This document shows positions 42,615-51,307 of a stretch of 64,000 bases of DNA, one piece after another. Both the position numbers and the translations under genes were made by a program. The notes beneath the pieces are model-generated. The model had not been told where the DNA came from, did not search any database, and worked only from the letters and a program-made list of their open reading frames with translations. Origin of the DNA: DAOTTX01 sp034437515 (lineage in GTDB: Bacteria > Chloroflexota > Anaerolineae > Aggregatilineales > Phototrophicaceae); assembly GCA_034437515.1 (NCBI GenBank), contig DAOTTX010000110.1, positions 1-64,000 on the forward strand. Direction: 5' to 3'. Every line of letters begins with the position of its first letter. Positions within the stretch are counted from its first letter, which is position 1.

Positions 42615-43076
42615 ATGAAGCAAGAAATTCATCCTGAGTGGTACACGGATGCGACGGTTGTTTGTGCCTGTGGCAACACCTGGCAAACCGGTGCGACCAT
42701 TCCAGAAATCCGCACGGATATTTGTTCAAGCTGTCACCCCTTCTATACTGGTGAGCAGCGTATCGTAGACACCGAAGGTCAGGTGGATCGCTTCATGAAG
42801 CGCCTGAAGGTACGCGATAACATCCGTGCCGAAGAAGAAGAGCGTGAAGCCGCCAAGACACCGCCGGATCTGCCGTTGACCGAGCTTGATCTGAGCACAC
42901 GCTTTACCACCATTCTCGAAGACAACGGCATCGCAAATGTGCAAGACTTCTTCGATAAGTTGGAAGAAGGCGGCGATGAGTCGATCCTTGATATTCCAGG
43001 TATCGGTCGTAAAATTTTGAGCGACGTCAAGAAGATGCTACGCAATCGGGGTTACACTGTTCCGGAAACCGAATAA
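42615..43076 (+). CDS. rpmE: Ribosomal protein bL31 fused to an RNA polymerase alpha-CTD-like domain
   Basis: This is a 153-residue protein. Residues 1-68 are a zinc-type bL31: MKQEIHPEWY, the four cysteines Cys17, Cys19, Cys37 and Cys40, then HPFYTGEQRIVDTEGQVDRF. After a charged linker (69-86), residues about 87-150 match the C-terminal domain of the RNA polymerase alpha subunit. They show LTELDLSTRF, GIANVQDFFDKL, and the helix-hairpin-helix ILDIPGIGRKILSDVKKML. Ordinary bL31 is about 70 residues, so the protein doubles it. The alpha-CTD normally binds DNA and transcription factors, so a ribosome-transcription or nucleic-acid contact is inferred. An AGGAGACG site precedes ATG 42615. Confidence 0.88.
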   Translation: MKQEIHPEWYTDATVVCACGNTWQTGATIPEIRTDICSSCHPFYTGEQRIVDTEGQVDRFMKRLKVRDNIRAEEEEREAAKTPPDLPLTELDLSTRFTTILEDNGIANVQDFFDKLEEGGDESILDIPGIGRKILSDVKKMLRNRGYTVPETE

Positions 43077-43109
43077 CGAATAGTCACCGAGCGAGTACAT
43101 AATTCATTC

Positions 43110-43150
43110 ACAGGCAGTCAAGCATTTTTGCATGGCTGCCTCTGTTTTTT
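43110..43150 (+). terminator. Intrinsic terminator after rpmE
   Basis: An imperfect stem formed by 43110-43125 (ACAGGCAGTCAAGC and following) and 43130-43145 (GCATGGCTGCCTCTGT), with small bulges, is followed by TTTTTT (43145-43150). It ends 17 bases before the tdk start. Confidence 0.75.
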
Positions 43151-43167
43151 GGGGAGAAAAATAAGCA

Positions 43168-43737
43168 ATGAAACATCACAGCGGACGTGTCGAAGTCATC
43201 TGTGGCAGCATGTTTTGTGGGAAAACCGAAGAGCTAATTCGCCGGGTGCGCCGGGCGATGATTGCCAAACAGCGTGTGCAGGTTTTTAAGCCTGATATTG
43301 ATGATCGTTATGGTGTACAGCATGTCAGCAGCCATAACGGAGACAATCTCGATGCATATCCGGTGAAGAACGCGATGGCACTGCTCGACTGTGTTGAAAA
43401 AGAGACGACGGTCGTCGCTATAGACGAAGTACAATTTTTTGATGAGGCTATTCTCGATGTCGTTGACGACCTCGCATCGAATGGTATACGTGTGATCGTC
43501 GCCGGCCTCGACCTCGATTTTCGTTCGGAACCATTCGGGCCGATGCCAGACCTGCTGTGCCGAGCAGAAACCGTTACTAAACTTCACGCCATCTGTCTGG
43601 TGTGTGGCGAAGCGGCCTGTCGCACACAGCGTCTCGTCAATGGCAAACCGGCACATTACGATGATCCAATCATTATGGTCGGCGCACAGGAGACTTACGA
43701 GGCTCGTTGCCGCGCACATCACCAGGTCAACCGCTAA
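43168..43737 (+). CDS. tdk: Thymidine kinase (type II)
   Basis: The 189 residues show the P-loop GSMFCGKTEELIRRVRRA and Walker B VAIDEVQFFDE. Zinc-binding cysteine pairs lie in AICLVCGEAACRTQRL and near the C terminus, and the lasso motif VGAQETYEARCRAHH is present. It phosphorylates thymidine to dTMP with ATP for salvage. The size and order match the tetrameric zinc-containing TdK family. The GGGGAG site before ATG 43168 is immediately downstream of the rpmE terminator. Confidence 0.95.
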   Translation: MKHHSGRVEVICGSMFCGKTEELIRRVRRAMIAKQRVQVFKPDIDDRYGVQHVSSHNGDNLDAYPVKNAMALLDCVEKETTVVAIDEVQFFDEAILDVVDDLASNGIRVIVAGLDLDFRSEPFGPMPDLLCRAETVTKLHAICLVCGEAACRTQRLVNGKPAHYDDPIIMVGAQETYEARCRAHHQVNR

Positions 43738-43831
43738 TAAGAGTGGTAAGTCGCTATCATTTCAGATAGAATGACCCACAATCAGTCGATCCTATTTGCA
43801 CTGATTTATCAGGAAGTAAGCGAGGAGTCTT

Positions 43832-44995
43832 ATGAGCGTAACAACTGTACCATTCTCAAACCGGGATACGACCAATCCGCAGGAGGACATGTGGCTGCGT
43901 AATCGCAACTGGGATATGCTGTACATCACATTCAGCGTAATTCTGGTGCCACTGCCCTATCTCGTCTATCTGTTTGGTGTGCATTTCGGGGGCATGGACG
44001 CTGATTTCAGCCGTAACCTCGTCAACGGGTTCGTCGCTATTGCGATTGGTGGCCCGCACATGATGTCTACGTTTCTACGTACCGGCTTGGATGACAACTT
44101 CAAGAAACGCTATCCAATGCTGCTACGCTCTTCGTTGATTATTCCGGTCATCGTCGTTTCATTGGCATTTCTTAATCTCGAACTGCTACTGACTGTATTT
44201 TTCTTCTGGGCGGCGTTGCATGTGCTTCATCAGGTGACCTACATCGTCGAGCTTTACAACCATAAAGAACATAACTACGTGCGGAAGAATAGCGCCGTTG
44301 ATTTCAAATCCCGCATGGTGGATTATGCGGTCGTGTTGACTTCGATTTTCCCTTTCGCGGCGCTGAAGATCAGCCAGGGGAGCTTTGACATCGGCACTAA
44401 CGATCTTGCGAACGTCATTCCTGGTTTCTTCCAGCAACAATGGTTTTTCCTGATACTAGCGACAATTTTCGCGTTCTCTGCGGTTGCTTACGTGATTAAG
44501 ACGATACAGGAATACCGTCAAAATATCATCAACTGGCCCAAAACAGTTTTCATCACGTTCACCGTACTCATTTCCTTCACTATCCCGATGCTGCCGAACC
44601 TGGATACAGCCTTCCAGGGGTTGAATACGTGGCATTCATTCCAATATCTCGGTATCACTTTTTACATCATCAAGCTAAAACAGGCTTACGGCGGCCTGGA
44701 CGAATCCGCGCCGCTCGTTTCGCGCTTCAGCAAGGGGAAGGACGCACGCGGCCTTTATTTGCTCAGTACGATCATGCTGCTCGGTTCTGCGGCGATCTTC
44801 CTGATCGTCTTCGCTATCGCACATCTGATTACCCCCGGCACCGTTGACCCGGAAAATGTTGGTCTGTGGCGCTTTGACGTAGCTTACTACACGGCGATCT
44901 TATCATTCTTGTGGATTCACTACTATCACGACCACTTCTTATTCACCGACTTTGAAGCACTCGATGATGCACAATACAGTCGCTTAGACAACTAA
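43832..44995 (+). CDS. Histidine-rich polytopic membrane protein, function unknown
   Basis: The 387 residues have about nine or ten membrane helices. Several histidine clusters lie in or near helices: GGPHMMSTFL, AALHVLHQVTY with YNHKEHNY, NTWHSFQYLG and IHYYHDHFLF near the C terminus. The spacing recalls di-metal membrane oxygenases or hydroxylases, but I cannot match a named family. A GAGGAG site precedes ATG 43832. It is a single-gene unit closed by a strong bidirectional terminator. Confidence 0.7.
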   Translation: MSVTTVPFSNRDTTNPQEDMWLRNRNWDMLYITFSVILVPLPYLVYLFGVHFGGMDADFSRNLVNGFVAIAIGGPHMMSTFLRTGLDDNFKKRYPMLLRSSLIIPVIVVSLAFLNLELLLTVFFFWAALHVLHQVTYIVELYNHKEHNYVRKNSAVDFKSRMVDYAVVLTSIFPFAALKISQGSFDIGTNDLANVIPGFFQQQWFFLILATIFAFSAVAYVIKTIQEYRQNIINWPKTVFITFTVLISFTIPMLPNLDTAFQGLNTWHSFQYLGITFYIIKLKQAYGGLDESAPLVSRFSKGKDARGLYLLSTIMLLGSAAIFLIVFAIAHLITPGTVDPENVGLWRFDVAYYTAILSFLWIHYYHDHFLFTDFEALDDAQYSRLDN

Positions 44996-45008
44996 CCATC
45001 GAAGAAAT

Positions 45009-45050
45009 AAAAAAGAGACGCTCACTTAATCGTGGGCGTCTCTTTTTTTT
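45009..45050. terminator. Strong bidirectional intrinsic terminator
   Basis: AAAAAAGAGACGCTCAC (45009-45025) pairs with GTGGGCGTCTCTTTTTT (45032-45048) over 17 bp with one T-G pair and a 6-base loop. T-runs follow on both strands. It serves the convergent 43832 and 45074 genes. Confidence 0.95.
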
Positions 45051-45073
45051 GTGGACTACATCTGCTTTGTGCG

Positions 45074-46492
45074 CTACGGGAAAGGTTCTCGCACCCACTG
45101 CATAGGATCAACCGGCATACCGTTGACCCAGAGTTCCCAATGTAGATGTGGGCCAATTGAGCGCCCGGTGTTCCCGACAGTGCCGACCACATCCCCTGTA
45201 TTGACTGTCTGCCCTACTGCGACGTTACGCTGGCTCAGATGTGCGTAGAGGGTGAATACGCCCCAACCATGGTCAATCATAACCGTATTACCACGTATGT
45301 TGAACATATCTGATATTGCGACCCGTCCTGGTGCCGTCACGTAAGCGTTGCCATCAGGTGGGACGGCGAAGTCTGCCCCTAAGTGATAACGGTCGAAAGC
45401 GCTGCCATTGTACGAACGTAGAACCCCGTAAGGCGCGTTCATTACAGCAGCCGCAGGGAGACTCATCGTTCCCTGAAAAGAACGCTGCGGCGTAAATGTG
45501 TTTGCCACGTTCGCAAGGATGCTGTATTCGTTGTCCTCGACGCCCTGTGTCAGTAAGGGTAGCCGATCTTCCGGCAGGGTGATGTTCTGGCTGCCATAAG
45601 CGCCTGTTTTTATCTGTATGTTCGTCACCAACTCACTGGAAACACCGGTCACAGAACTGGCTACCAGTCGCAGCGGATAAATGCCTTCAGGCGTACCTAC
45701 GGGCACTGCTACGAGCATTGTATGCCATGTATCACCCTGTTCTGAAAAAACGGCGAGTGAACGATCAAGAAACATCGCTGTCACTGTTGCGGCAGCCTCA
45801 GTTGTGACTTGAATACGTCCGGTGTTGCCTTCTGTGAACACCAACGGACGTACATCAATCGAGGATATTGGGGCTGAAAGTGTTGCAGCATCAGCAGGCG
45901 ATTGACCAGCCGGAACAACCAATTCTTGACCGACAAAGACCGCATTCGGATTGGCGATTTCATTCAATGATTGCACGACCTCGACAGTCGTACCGTATTC
46001 AAGCGCGATGCTGAATAATGTTTCACCACTTTGAATGGTATGCAGACTGGTGCTGGCAACGGTTTCTATTGTCTCTCCGATAGGGATAGGTTGCGCCTCA
46101 CGAATGGTTAACACCTGCCCCACATGGATAACATCTGCGTTGATGATCTGGTTTTGCTGGGCGAGTACGTCTGGTGTCATCTCATAAGCCTGTGCGATGC
46201 TGTTAAGCGTCTCCCCCGGTTGCACGGCATGAACCAGTGGTTCGGTCTGTGGTTGGCTGACCAGTGACGGGATAATCAGCCGTTGCCCGATAGCGATGGA
46301 GGCCGCATTGACGATACCGTTTGCCGATGCTATCTGGTCAACCGTGAGATCGTAGCTCAGCGCGATATTGAACAGACTCTCCCCACGCTGTACGACATGG
46401 ATGGTGACATTATTGTTATCTTCTTGCTGCCCGATGCCAGGTGTGATGACAAAACCGACCAACACCGCGAACAGCATGACACTTCGTAGCAT
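45074..46492 (-). CDS. Secreted LysM-repeat M23 metallopeptidase
   Basis: This 472-residue exported protein has a signal peptide (MLRSVMLFAVLVGFVITPG). Three LysM domains lie at about 28-75, 84-130 and 148-195, each with a GE(S/T)L-x-(S/N)IA core. A linker and an M23 peptidase domain at about 350-470 follow. The zinc motif HLGADF (H-x3-D) and the HLHWE (H-x-H) are both present, so the peptidase should be active. It would bind peptidoglycan through LysM and cleave peptide cross-links during wall growth. It follows the DUF192 gene by two bases and ends at the bidirectional terminator. Confidence 0.93.
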   Translation of the reverse strand: MLRSVMLFAVLVGFVITPGIGQQEDNNNVTIHVVQRGESLFNIALSYDLTVDQIASANGIVNAASIAIGQRLIIPSLVSQPQTEPLVHAVQPGETLNSIAQAYEMTPDVLAQQNQIINADVIHVGQVLTIREAQPIPIGETIETVASTSLHTIQSGETLFSIALEYGTTVEVVQSLNEIANPNAVFVGQELVVPAGQSPADAATLSAPISSIDVRPLVFTEGNTGRIQVTTEAAATVTAMFLDRSLAVFSEQGDTWHTMLVAVPVGTPEGIYPLRLVASSVTGVSSELVTNIQIKTGAYGSQNITLPEDRLPLLTQGVEDNEYSILANVANTFTPQRSFQGTMSLPAAAVMNAPYGVLRSYNGSAFDRYHLGADFAVPPDGNAYVTAPGRVAISDMFNIRGNTVMIDHGWGVFTLYAHLSQRNVAVGQTVNTGDVVGTVGNTGRSIGPHLHWELWVNGMPVDPMQWVREPFP

Positions 46493-46494
46493 TT

Positions 46495-46878
46495 TTAGCC
46501 TTCAGCCTTTTCGTCAAACTTCAGGATGTCCCCGACAGAAACACGATCAAGTATTGATGGATTCGCCTCAATGAAATGCTGGGCCGCTGTGTGTGGTGCA
46601 TAGGCCGGCCGCCAGGGTTTGGCGAGCTTTTTATCTACGACTCGATTTTCGCTATCGAGCCAGACCACACCGATACTGAATAGCATAAAAAACATATGAA
46701 TCGTCGTTTGGGAACGGCTCTCGCCCTTGCCGACGAACAATACCCCTTCGTCTTCCGGGAGCTGAGAAACCAGTTGTAGCCCCCGGAAGTGACACCAGAA
46801 GGATGCACACCACTTGACCCGATCAAGGACAATTTCATCCGTTGCCGCATTCCGTAGCACGCGCCATTCTACACTCAT
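46495..46878 (-). CDS. DUF192 family protein
   Basis: The 127 residues match DUF192 (PF02643): WCASFWCHFRGLQLVSQLPEDEGVLFVG near residues 23-50, HMFFMLFSIGVVWLDSENRVVD, and a C-terminal FIEANPSILDRVSVGDIL segment. The family is a small beta fold with unknown biochemical role, often next to cell-envelope genes. No signal peptide is seen. It overlaps the LysM gene upstream by ATGA and lies two bases before the M23 gene, inside one operon. Confidence 0.85.
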   Translation of the reverse strand: MSVEWRVLRNAATDEIVLDRVKWCASFWCHFRGLQLVSQLPEDEGVLFVGKGESRSQTTIHMFFMLFSIGVVWLDSENRVVDKKLAKPWRPAYAPHTAAQHFIEANPSILDRVSVGDILKFDEKAEG

Positions 46879-48773
46879 GGAATGAGAAGCACCTGTCCGG
46901 CGTAGATTGCATTCGGGTTAAACAGATTATTCGCTTGCTGTAATTCGCCCACAGTGACCCCATAACGCAATGCGATGCGATAGAGATTCTCACCATACCG
47001 TACAGTATGAGTGCCGGTCGCTTCAGGTTCGCCGTCTGTCGGTGTCGGCTCTACATCTGCGGGGACAAGTATCTGCTGCCCGACTGATATTTGATTGGAA
47101 TTTGCAATGCCGTTGCGCTGAGCGAGATCGGTCACGGTGGTGTCGAAGAAGTCGGCAATCAGCGAGAGCGTATCACCCGGTTGGACGACATAAACATCGC
47201 TGTTGCTGGTGTCAATAGCAGCGACGGTGCCTACCTCAGTCGTCGGAGTAGCCGTGACGATAATGATTACGGGTGTATCACTCGGCTCCGGTAATTGCCC
47301 GGCTTCGAACGGCACCGGTACGATAAGCTCATCACCGACAAAAATCAGACCATTATCGTTGAGATTGTTGACCTCGATGATCTGTTCGGACGAACTGCCA
47401 TAGAGCTGTGCGATTTGTTGAACGGTTTCATTGGGCTGCACAGTATGACCAATTTGCCCCTGGAATCGGTCGTCACTCACCACACCACCCGTTCCAAATG
47501 TTTCGGTCGGCGCGGCTTCTACTGCCGGTAACTGCTCGACCTCTTGCGTAATCTCAACGGATTCGATGACGTTTCCTGATGTCTCCGTTTCCGTTGGAAC
47601 GGTCGTCGCCGTACTTGTCGGGACATTTGTCTGTGTCGGTAAGGGTGTTGTCGTAGGCACAGGCGGCTCTGTGTTCGTTGCTTGTGCTGTATTGGTTGGA
47701 GCATCCGTTACTGTCGGCACGTCTGTTTCGGTCGGTGCGACGATAATGCCGATGTCCTCGTCAGTCGGCACCGGGCTAACTTCAGTGATTATTTCCTCAG
47801 TCGGCGTTGCCGTCGTTGTCTCAGCCGGCATCGGCGAGTTTGTGACCGTCTGCGTCGGAATCGCAGTAGAGGTCGCAGACGGTTCTACGGCTTCGGTCGG
47901 CTCGGCTGCTTCCGTCACCTCTGGCGGGCTGATGCTAACCGCTTCCGTTGCTTCCACCACTTCGGCTGTTTGGGTCGCTTCCGCTGAGGTTGCTTCTGTC
48001 ACCTCTGGTGGGCTGACGCTAACCGCTTCCGTTGCTTCCACCACTTCGGCTGCTTCTTCGGTCAATTCAACCACCTCTGTTACTTCCGGTGTGGTCGCGT
48101 CTTCCGTTGGTTGCATGACGACCGCAGTCGCAGCTGCTTCGAGGACGGCATCATCGATATAAGCAAATGTATTCCTTGCTGCGAAATCAGAATCAACCCA
48201 CACAAACGCCGTCACGGTCTCAGCTTCAGCCTCGGCGGTGACGCTGTATCCGACGTATTCGTCGTATTGATCGAGGATCGCAATTGACCAGACGATGTCT
48301 TCGCTGGTGCCGTCAGTCCCGCCGCTTGGGTCGATACCCACGTATACGAGGACATTACTCGACTCTTCACTCACGTCTGGATCGTCAAGCGTCGATGACC
48401 AAATATATACATCCGCGCTGAAGGTCAATTCATCACCCGGTTCTACACCTTCGACTTGCTGATAAATACCAGCACTGAATGTATAGTAGAAATCTGTAAA
48501 GATGACCTGTGCCTCGTCGTCGGACTGTATCCGTCCTTCGACATTGCTCGCGGCATCATATTGAGGAACACGCTCATAGTCTGGGCTGTCTTCGGTAATT
48601 GGCATATTCCAGGGTTGCCAACCACTAGCCACGTTTTGACCTTCCGAATCCGTGTCAAAGTCTTCAAATCCGGCATTTTCGATCAGGTTGCCGGATTGCG
48701 CCTGTAAACCCTGTAGGGAAAAGCTCAGCAGTAAACAAGCGAGCATCAATTGAGTTAAAGTGGGACGTTTCAT
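46875..48773 (-). CDS. Secreted LysM protein with low-complexity Thr/Glu/Pro linker
   Basis: This 632-residue protein has a signal peptide (to about residue 26). A beta-sandwich N-terminal domain (about 30-210) starts NLIENAGFEDFD, typical of carbohydrate-binding domains. A long Thr/Glu/Val/Pro-rich linker (about 215-430) follows, and then three LysM domains (about 445-490, 530-575, 585-632). The LysM domains anchor it to peptidoglycan. The linker carries internal repeats such as EVVEATEAVSVSPPEVTEA. No catalytic domain is present, so it is probably a structural or glycan-binding wall protein. Confidence 0.9.
   Translation of the reverse strand: MKRPTLTQLMLACLLLSFSLQGLQAQSGNLIENAGFEDFDTDSEGQNVASGWQPWNMPITEDSPDYERVPQYDAASNVEGRIQSDDEAQVIFTDFYYTFSAGIYQQVEGVEPGDELTFSADVYIWSSTLDDPDVSEESSNVLVYVGIDPSGGTDGTSEDIVWSIAILDQYDEYVGYSVTAEAEAETVTAFVWVDSDFAARNTFAYIDDAVLEAAATAVVMQPTEDATTPEVTEVVELTEEAAEVVEATEAVSVSPPEVTEATSAEATQTAEVVEATEAVSISPPEVTEAAEPTEAVEPSATSTAIPTQTVTNSPMPAETTTATPTEEIITEVSPVPTDEDIGIIVAPTETDVPTVTDAPTNTAQATNTEPPVPTTTPLPTQTNVPTSTATTVPTETETSGNVIESVEITQEVEQLPAVEAAPTETFGTGGVVSDDRFQGQIGHTVQPNETVQQIAQLYGSSSEQIIEVNNLNDNGLIFVGDELIVPVPFEAGQLPEPSDTPVIIIVTATPTTEVGTVAAIDTSNSDVYVVQPGDTLSLIADFFDTTVTDLAQRNGIANSNQISVGQQILVPADVEPTPTDGEPEATGTHTVRYGENLYRIALRYGVTVGELQQANNLFNPNAIYAGQVLLIP
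47909..48052 (-). repeat. 84-bp spaced direct repeat in the LysM protein linker
   Basis: A 60-bp segment at 47909-47968 recurs at 47993-48052 with only a few mismatches. The period is 84 bp (28 codons). It encodes the EATEAVSVSPPEVTEA-type linker repeat. Confidence 0.8.
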
Positions 48774-48866
48774 TTATTTAGGTCTCCACACCGTAGTTGC
48801 AAAAATATAAACACTGTTTCAGTATAGCGTAAGGTCGAATTTGACGCTATGCACCCCAGGTAATGA

Positions 48867-48895
48867 TTTACCAACCGGTCAAATACCTCTATAAT
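48867..48895 (+). promoter_or_regulatory. Predicted promoter for DUF503-sucCD
   Basis: TTTACC (48867-48872) and a perfect TATAAT (48890-48895) are 17 bases apart. They point at the DUF503 gene starting at 48946. Confidence 0.55.
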
Positions 48896-48945
48896 GCGTT
48901 CGTTTATCAATCTAATCCTCCATGCGGGATACGCATAAATAACTT

Positions 48946-49233
48946 ATGTCAACGATATGTCTCTGCACGCTTGATTTTTACCTGGGCGGCGTCCACTCAC
49001 TCAAAGAGAAGCGCAGTATTTTGAAGTCTTTTCTCACACGGTTGCGTAAGCAATTTAACGTTGCGGTCGCTGAGGTTGACCATCATGATCGCTGGCAGTC
49101 AGCACAGGTCGCCATTGTCACCGTGACGAATGACCCCAAACACGCCCAACAAGCAATGAGCAACATTATCAAATGGGTCGAAAAACATTATGCAGATCTC
49201 ATGATTACTAATCAGGAAATCGAGATCATTTAG
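48946..49233 (+). CDS. DUF503 (YlxP-like) protein
   Basis: The 95 residues show the DUF503 pattern: LDFYLGGVHSLKEKRSILKSFLTRLRKQFNVAVAEVD-type opening, then DRWQSAQVAIVTVTND and an amphipathic C-terminal helix. The fold is a small alpha-beta protein often encoded beside rbfA and infB. Here it lies upstream of sucC instead. Its molecular role is unknown, and a link to ribosomes is suggested only by its usual context. No clear ribosome site is seen before ATG 48946. Confidence 0.88.
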   Translation: MSTICLCTLDFYLGGVHSLKEKRSILKSFLTRLRKQFNVAVAEVDHHDRWQSAQVAIVTVTNDPKHAQQAMSNIIKWVEKHYADLMITNQEIEII

Positions 49234-49286
49234 GCGATATAATGATCGAACGAAAACACGAATCGACGGTTATCAAAGGATAAGAT

Positions 49287-50447
49287 GTGAAACTTTATGA
49301 ATATCAAGCGAAAGCACGTTTCGCCATTTATCACATTCCCGTGCCAGAGGCAAAGCTCGCTGAAACACCGACCGATGCCTATGAGATTGCTAAAAGCTTT
49401 GACCAACGGGTCGTGCTGAAAGCACAGGAGCTGAGTGGGCATCGTCACCGGTCGGAGGGAATCAGGTTTGCTGCTACACCCGAACAAGCACGGATGCAAG
49501 CACGCCAGCTTTTTGAGGCACGCATTGATGGATTCGCGGTAAAAAACATCCTGATTGAAACTGAAGTCAAGGTTAAGCGATCACTCTATCTGGCGATTGC
49601 CAATGATCGCAGTGTCGGCGGTATTAATCTGATTGCGTCCGTGGAGGGCGATGTCGATATTACGAATCTTGCCAGGGTCAACCCAGACGTCATCATTCGT
49701 GAATACATTGACCCCTTTATCGGGTTGCGCACTTATCAGTTGACACACATCCTGGGTACGCTGAATCTTCCTAGAGTTCTCTGGGAACCATTCAGGCAGA
49801 TTGCGATGAGACTTTACCAATGCTACGTTGAGAGTGATGCGACTTTAATTGAACTCAATCCATTAGCGATTACGCAAGATGACGAACTCATCGCATTGGA
49901 TGGCAAATTTTCTATTGATGATAACGCATTGTTTCGACATCCAGGGTTAATGGGATTGCGTGACCTGACTCTTGAATACGATGCTGAAAGGCAAGCGCGA
50001 ATTGCCGGCTTAACTTATGTCAAGCTCGATGGTCAGATCGGTTGTGTCGTCAATGGTGCGGGGCTTTCGATGACCATGATGGACATAATCTGTCTTTATG
50101 GCGATGATGAGATTTACCCCGCCAACTTTTTGGACATTGGCGGTGGTGCAAAAGCAGAGCGCATCAAAGCTGCGCTGGGCATCATTTCCGAGGACACGGA
50201 TGTCGCCGCAGTATTGGTGTGTATTTTCGGCGGCATCACCCGTTGTGATGAGGTTGCCAGAGGCATTATCGAAGCCTATGAAGCATTTTCGCTGCAAACT
50301 CCTGTCATTATACGTCTGCAAGGCACCCACGCGGAGACGGCTCGAAAAATGTTGCAAGCGGCAGATATTCCTCACCTTATCGAAGCGCATTCGCTTGTGG
50401 ACGCCGCACGAAAAGCCGTTTCCGCAGCGCGAAGCATACCCGCATGA
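49287..50447 (+). CDS. sucC: Succinyl-CoA synthetase beta-subunit-like ATP-grasp protein
   Basis: The 386 residues start at GTG 49287 with MKLYEYQAKARFAIYHIPVP, the ATP-grasp opening. The C-terminal CoA-ligase domain has ANFLDIGGGAKAERIKAAL, VCIFGGITRCDEVARGII and VIIRLQGTHAETARKML. The nucleotide loop that usually reads GGRGKAGG is GHRHRSEG (residues 51-58). The following Asn of the G-T-N motif is His. With SucD it forms an acid-CoA ligase making succinyl-CoA or a related product with ATP. The altered loop leaves room for a related activity such as malate-CoA ligase. It overlaps sucD by ATGA. Confidence 0.85.
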   Translation: MKLYEYQAKARFAIYHIPVPEAKLAETPTDAYEIAKSFDQRVVLKAQELSGHRHRSEGIRFAATPEQARMQARQLFEARIDGFAVKNILIETEVKVKRSLYLAIANDRSVGGINLIASVEGDVDITNLARVNPDVIIREYIDPFIGLRTYQLTHILGTLNLPRVLWEPFRQIAMRLYQCYVESDATLIELNPLAITQDDELIALDGKFSIDDNALFRHPGLMGLRDLTLEYDAERQARIAGLTYVKLDGQIGCVVNGAGLSMTMMDIICLYGDDEIYPANFLDIGGGAKAERIKAALGIISEDTDVAAVLVCIFGGITRCDEVARGIIEAYEAFSLQTPVIIRLQGTHAETARKMLQAADIPHLIEAHSLVDAARKAVSAARSIPA

Positions 50448-51307
50448 GTATTTTCATCAAAGCCGAAACGCCGGTCATCGTTCAAGGAATCACCGGGCGT
50501 GAAGGACATTTCCACACGTTGCAGATGATCGACTACGGTACAAATATCGTCGGTGGTGTGACTCCTGGCAAGGGCGGTGAATGGGTCGCCGGTAAACCCG
50601 TCTTTGACACAGCACGGGCTGCGGTGGCAGCGACAGGCGCGACCGCCAGCGTCATTTTTGTTCCCGCGCTTCATGCGGTCGATGCCATCCATGAAGCCGT
50701 GGACGCGGGTATAGAACTGGTTGTCTGTATCACTGAAGGCATCCCCGCACTCGATATGATGAAGGTCTATCGTTATATCCGCAAGCACCCCATACAACTC
50801 ATCGGCCCGAACAGTCCCGGCATTCTCATTCCATCAGTGGGTAAACTGGGTATTATGCCCGGACATATCGCGTCAAAAGGCAGCGTTGGTGTGGTCTCAA
50901 AGAGTGGCACGTTGATGTACGAAGTTGTGGATGCGCTGACTCACATCGGTTTAGGGCAATCTGCTTGTGTGGGCATCGGTGCCGACCCTGTTGTCGGGAC
51001 GACACTGGTCGATGTATTACGCATATTTGAAGGCGATCCCGAAACCGACCGCGTTACCCTGTTGGGTGAAATCGGTGGACGTGCTGAAATTGAAGCTGCT
51101 GAATACATCAAGACACGGATGACCAAGCCAGTTGCCGCTTTTATCGCCGGGGAAAGTGCCCCGCCCAATACCCGTATGGGACATGCTGGCGCGATCATCG
51201 AAGGCTCCGAAGCAACGGCACGAGCGAAGAAAAAGGCACTCCAGGAGGCCGGTGTGCTTGTGACGGAAAACCCGGAAGAGATCCCCAATTTACTCAAACA
51301 ACTCTGA
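50444..51307 (+). CDS. sucD: Succinyl-CoA synthetase alpha subunit
   Basis: The 287 residues have the CoA-binding N terminus VIVQGITGREGHFHTLQM and GGVTPGKGG. GPNSPGILIPSVGKLGIMPG and VSKSGTLMYEVVDAL follow. The phospho-histidine is in NTRMGHAGAIIEG. All alpha-subunit motifs are conserved, in contrast to the altered beta subunit. It works with the upstream beta-like protein in the TCA cycle or a related CoA-ligase step. The stop overlaps the convergent TPR gene by 14 bases. Confidence 0.93.
   Translation: MSIFIKAETPVIVQGITGREGHFHTLQMIDYGTNIVGGVTPGKGGEWVAGKPVFDTARAAVAATGATASVIFVPALHAVDAIHEAVDAGIELVVCITEGIPALDMMKVYRYIRKHPIQLIGPNSPGILIPSVGKLGIMPGHIASKGSVGVVSKSGTLMYEVVDALTHIGLGQSACVGIGADPVVGTTLVDVLRIFEGDPETDRVTLLGEIGGRAEIEAAEYIKTRMTKPVAAFIAGESAPPNTRMGHAGAIIEGSEATARAKKKALQEAGVLVTENPEEIPNLLKQL

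Noticed and set aside
47566..48162. Plus-strand 198-codon frame rich in Val, Gly and Ser
   Set aside because: It is the antisense of the low-complexity linker of the LysM protein; composition mirrors the repeat, and there is no ribosome site.
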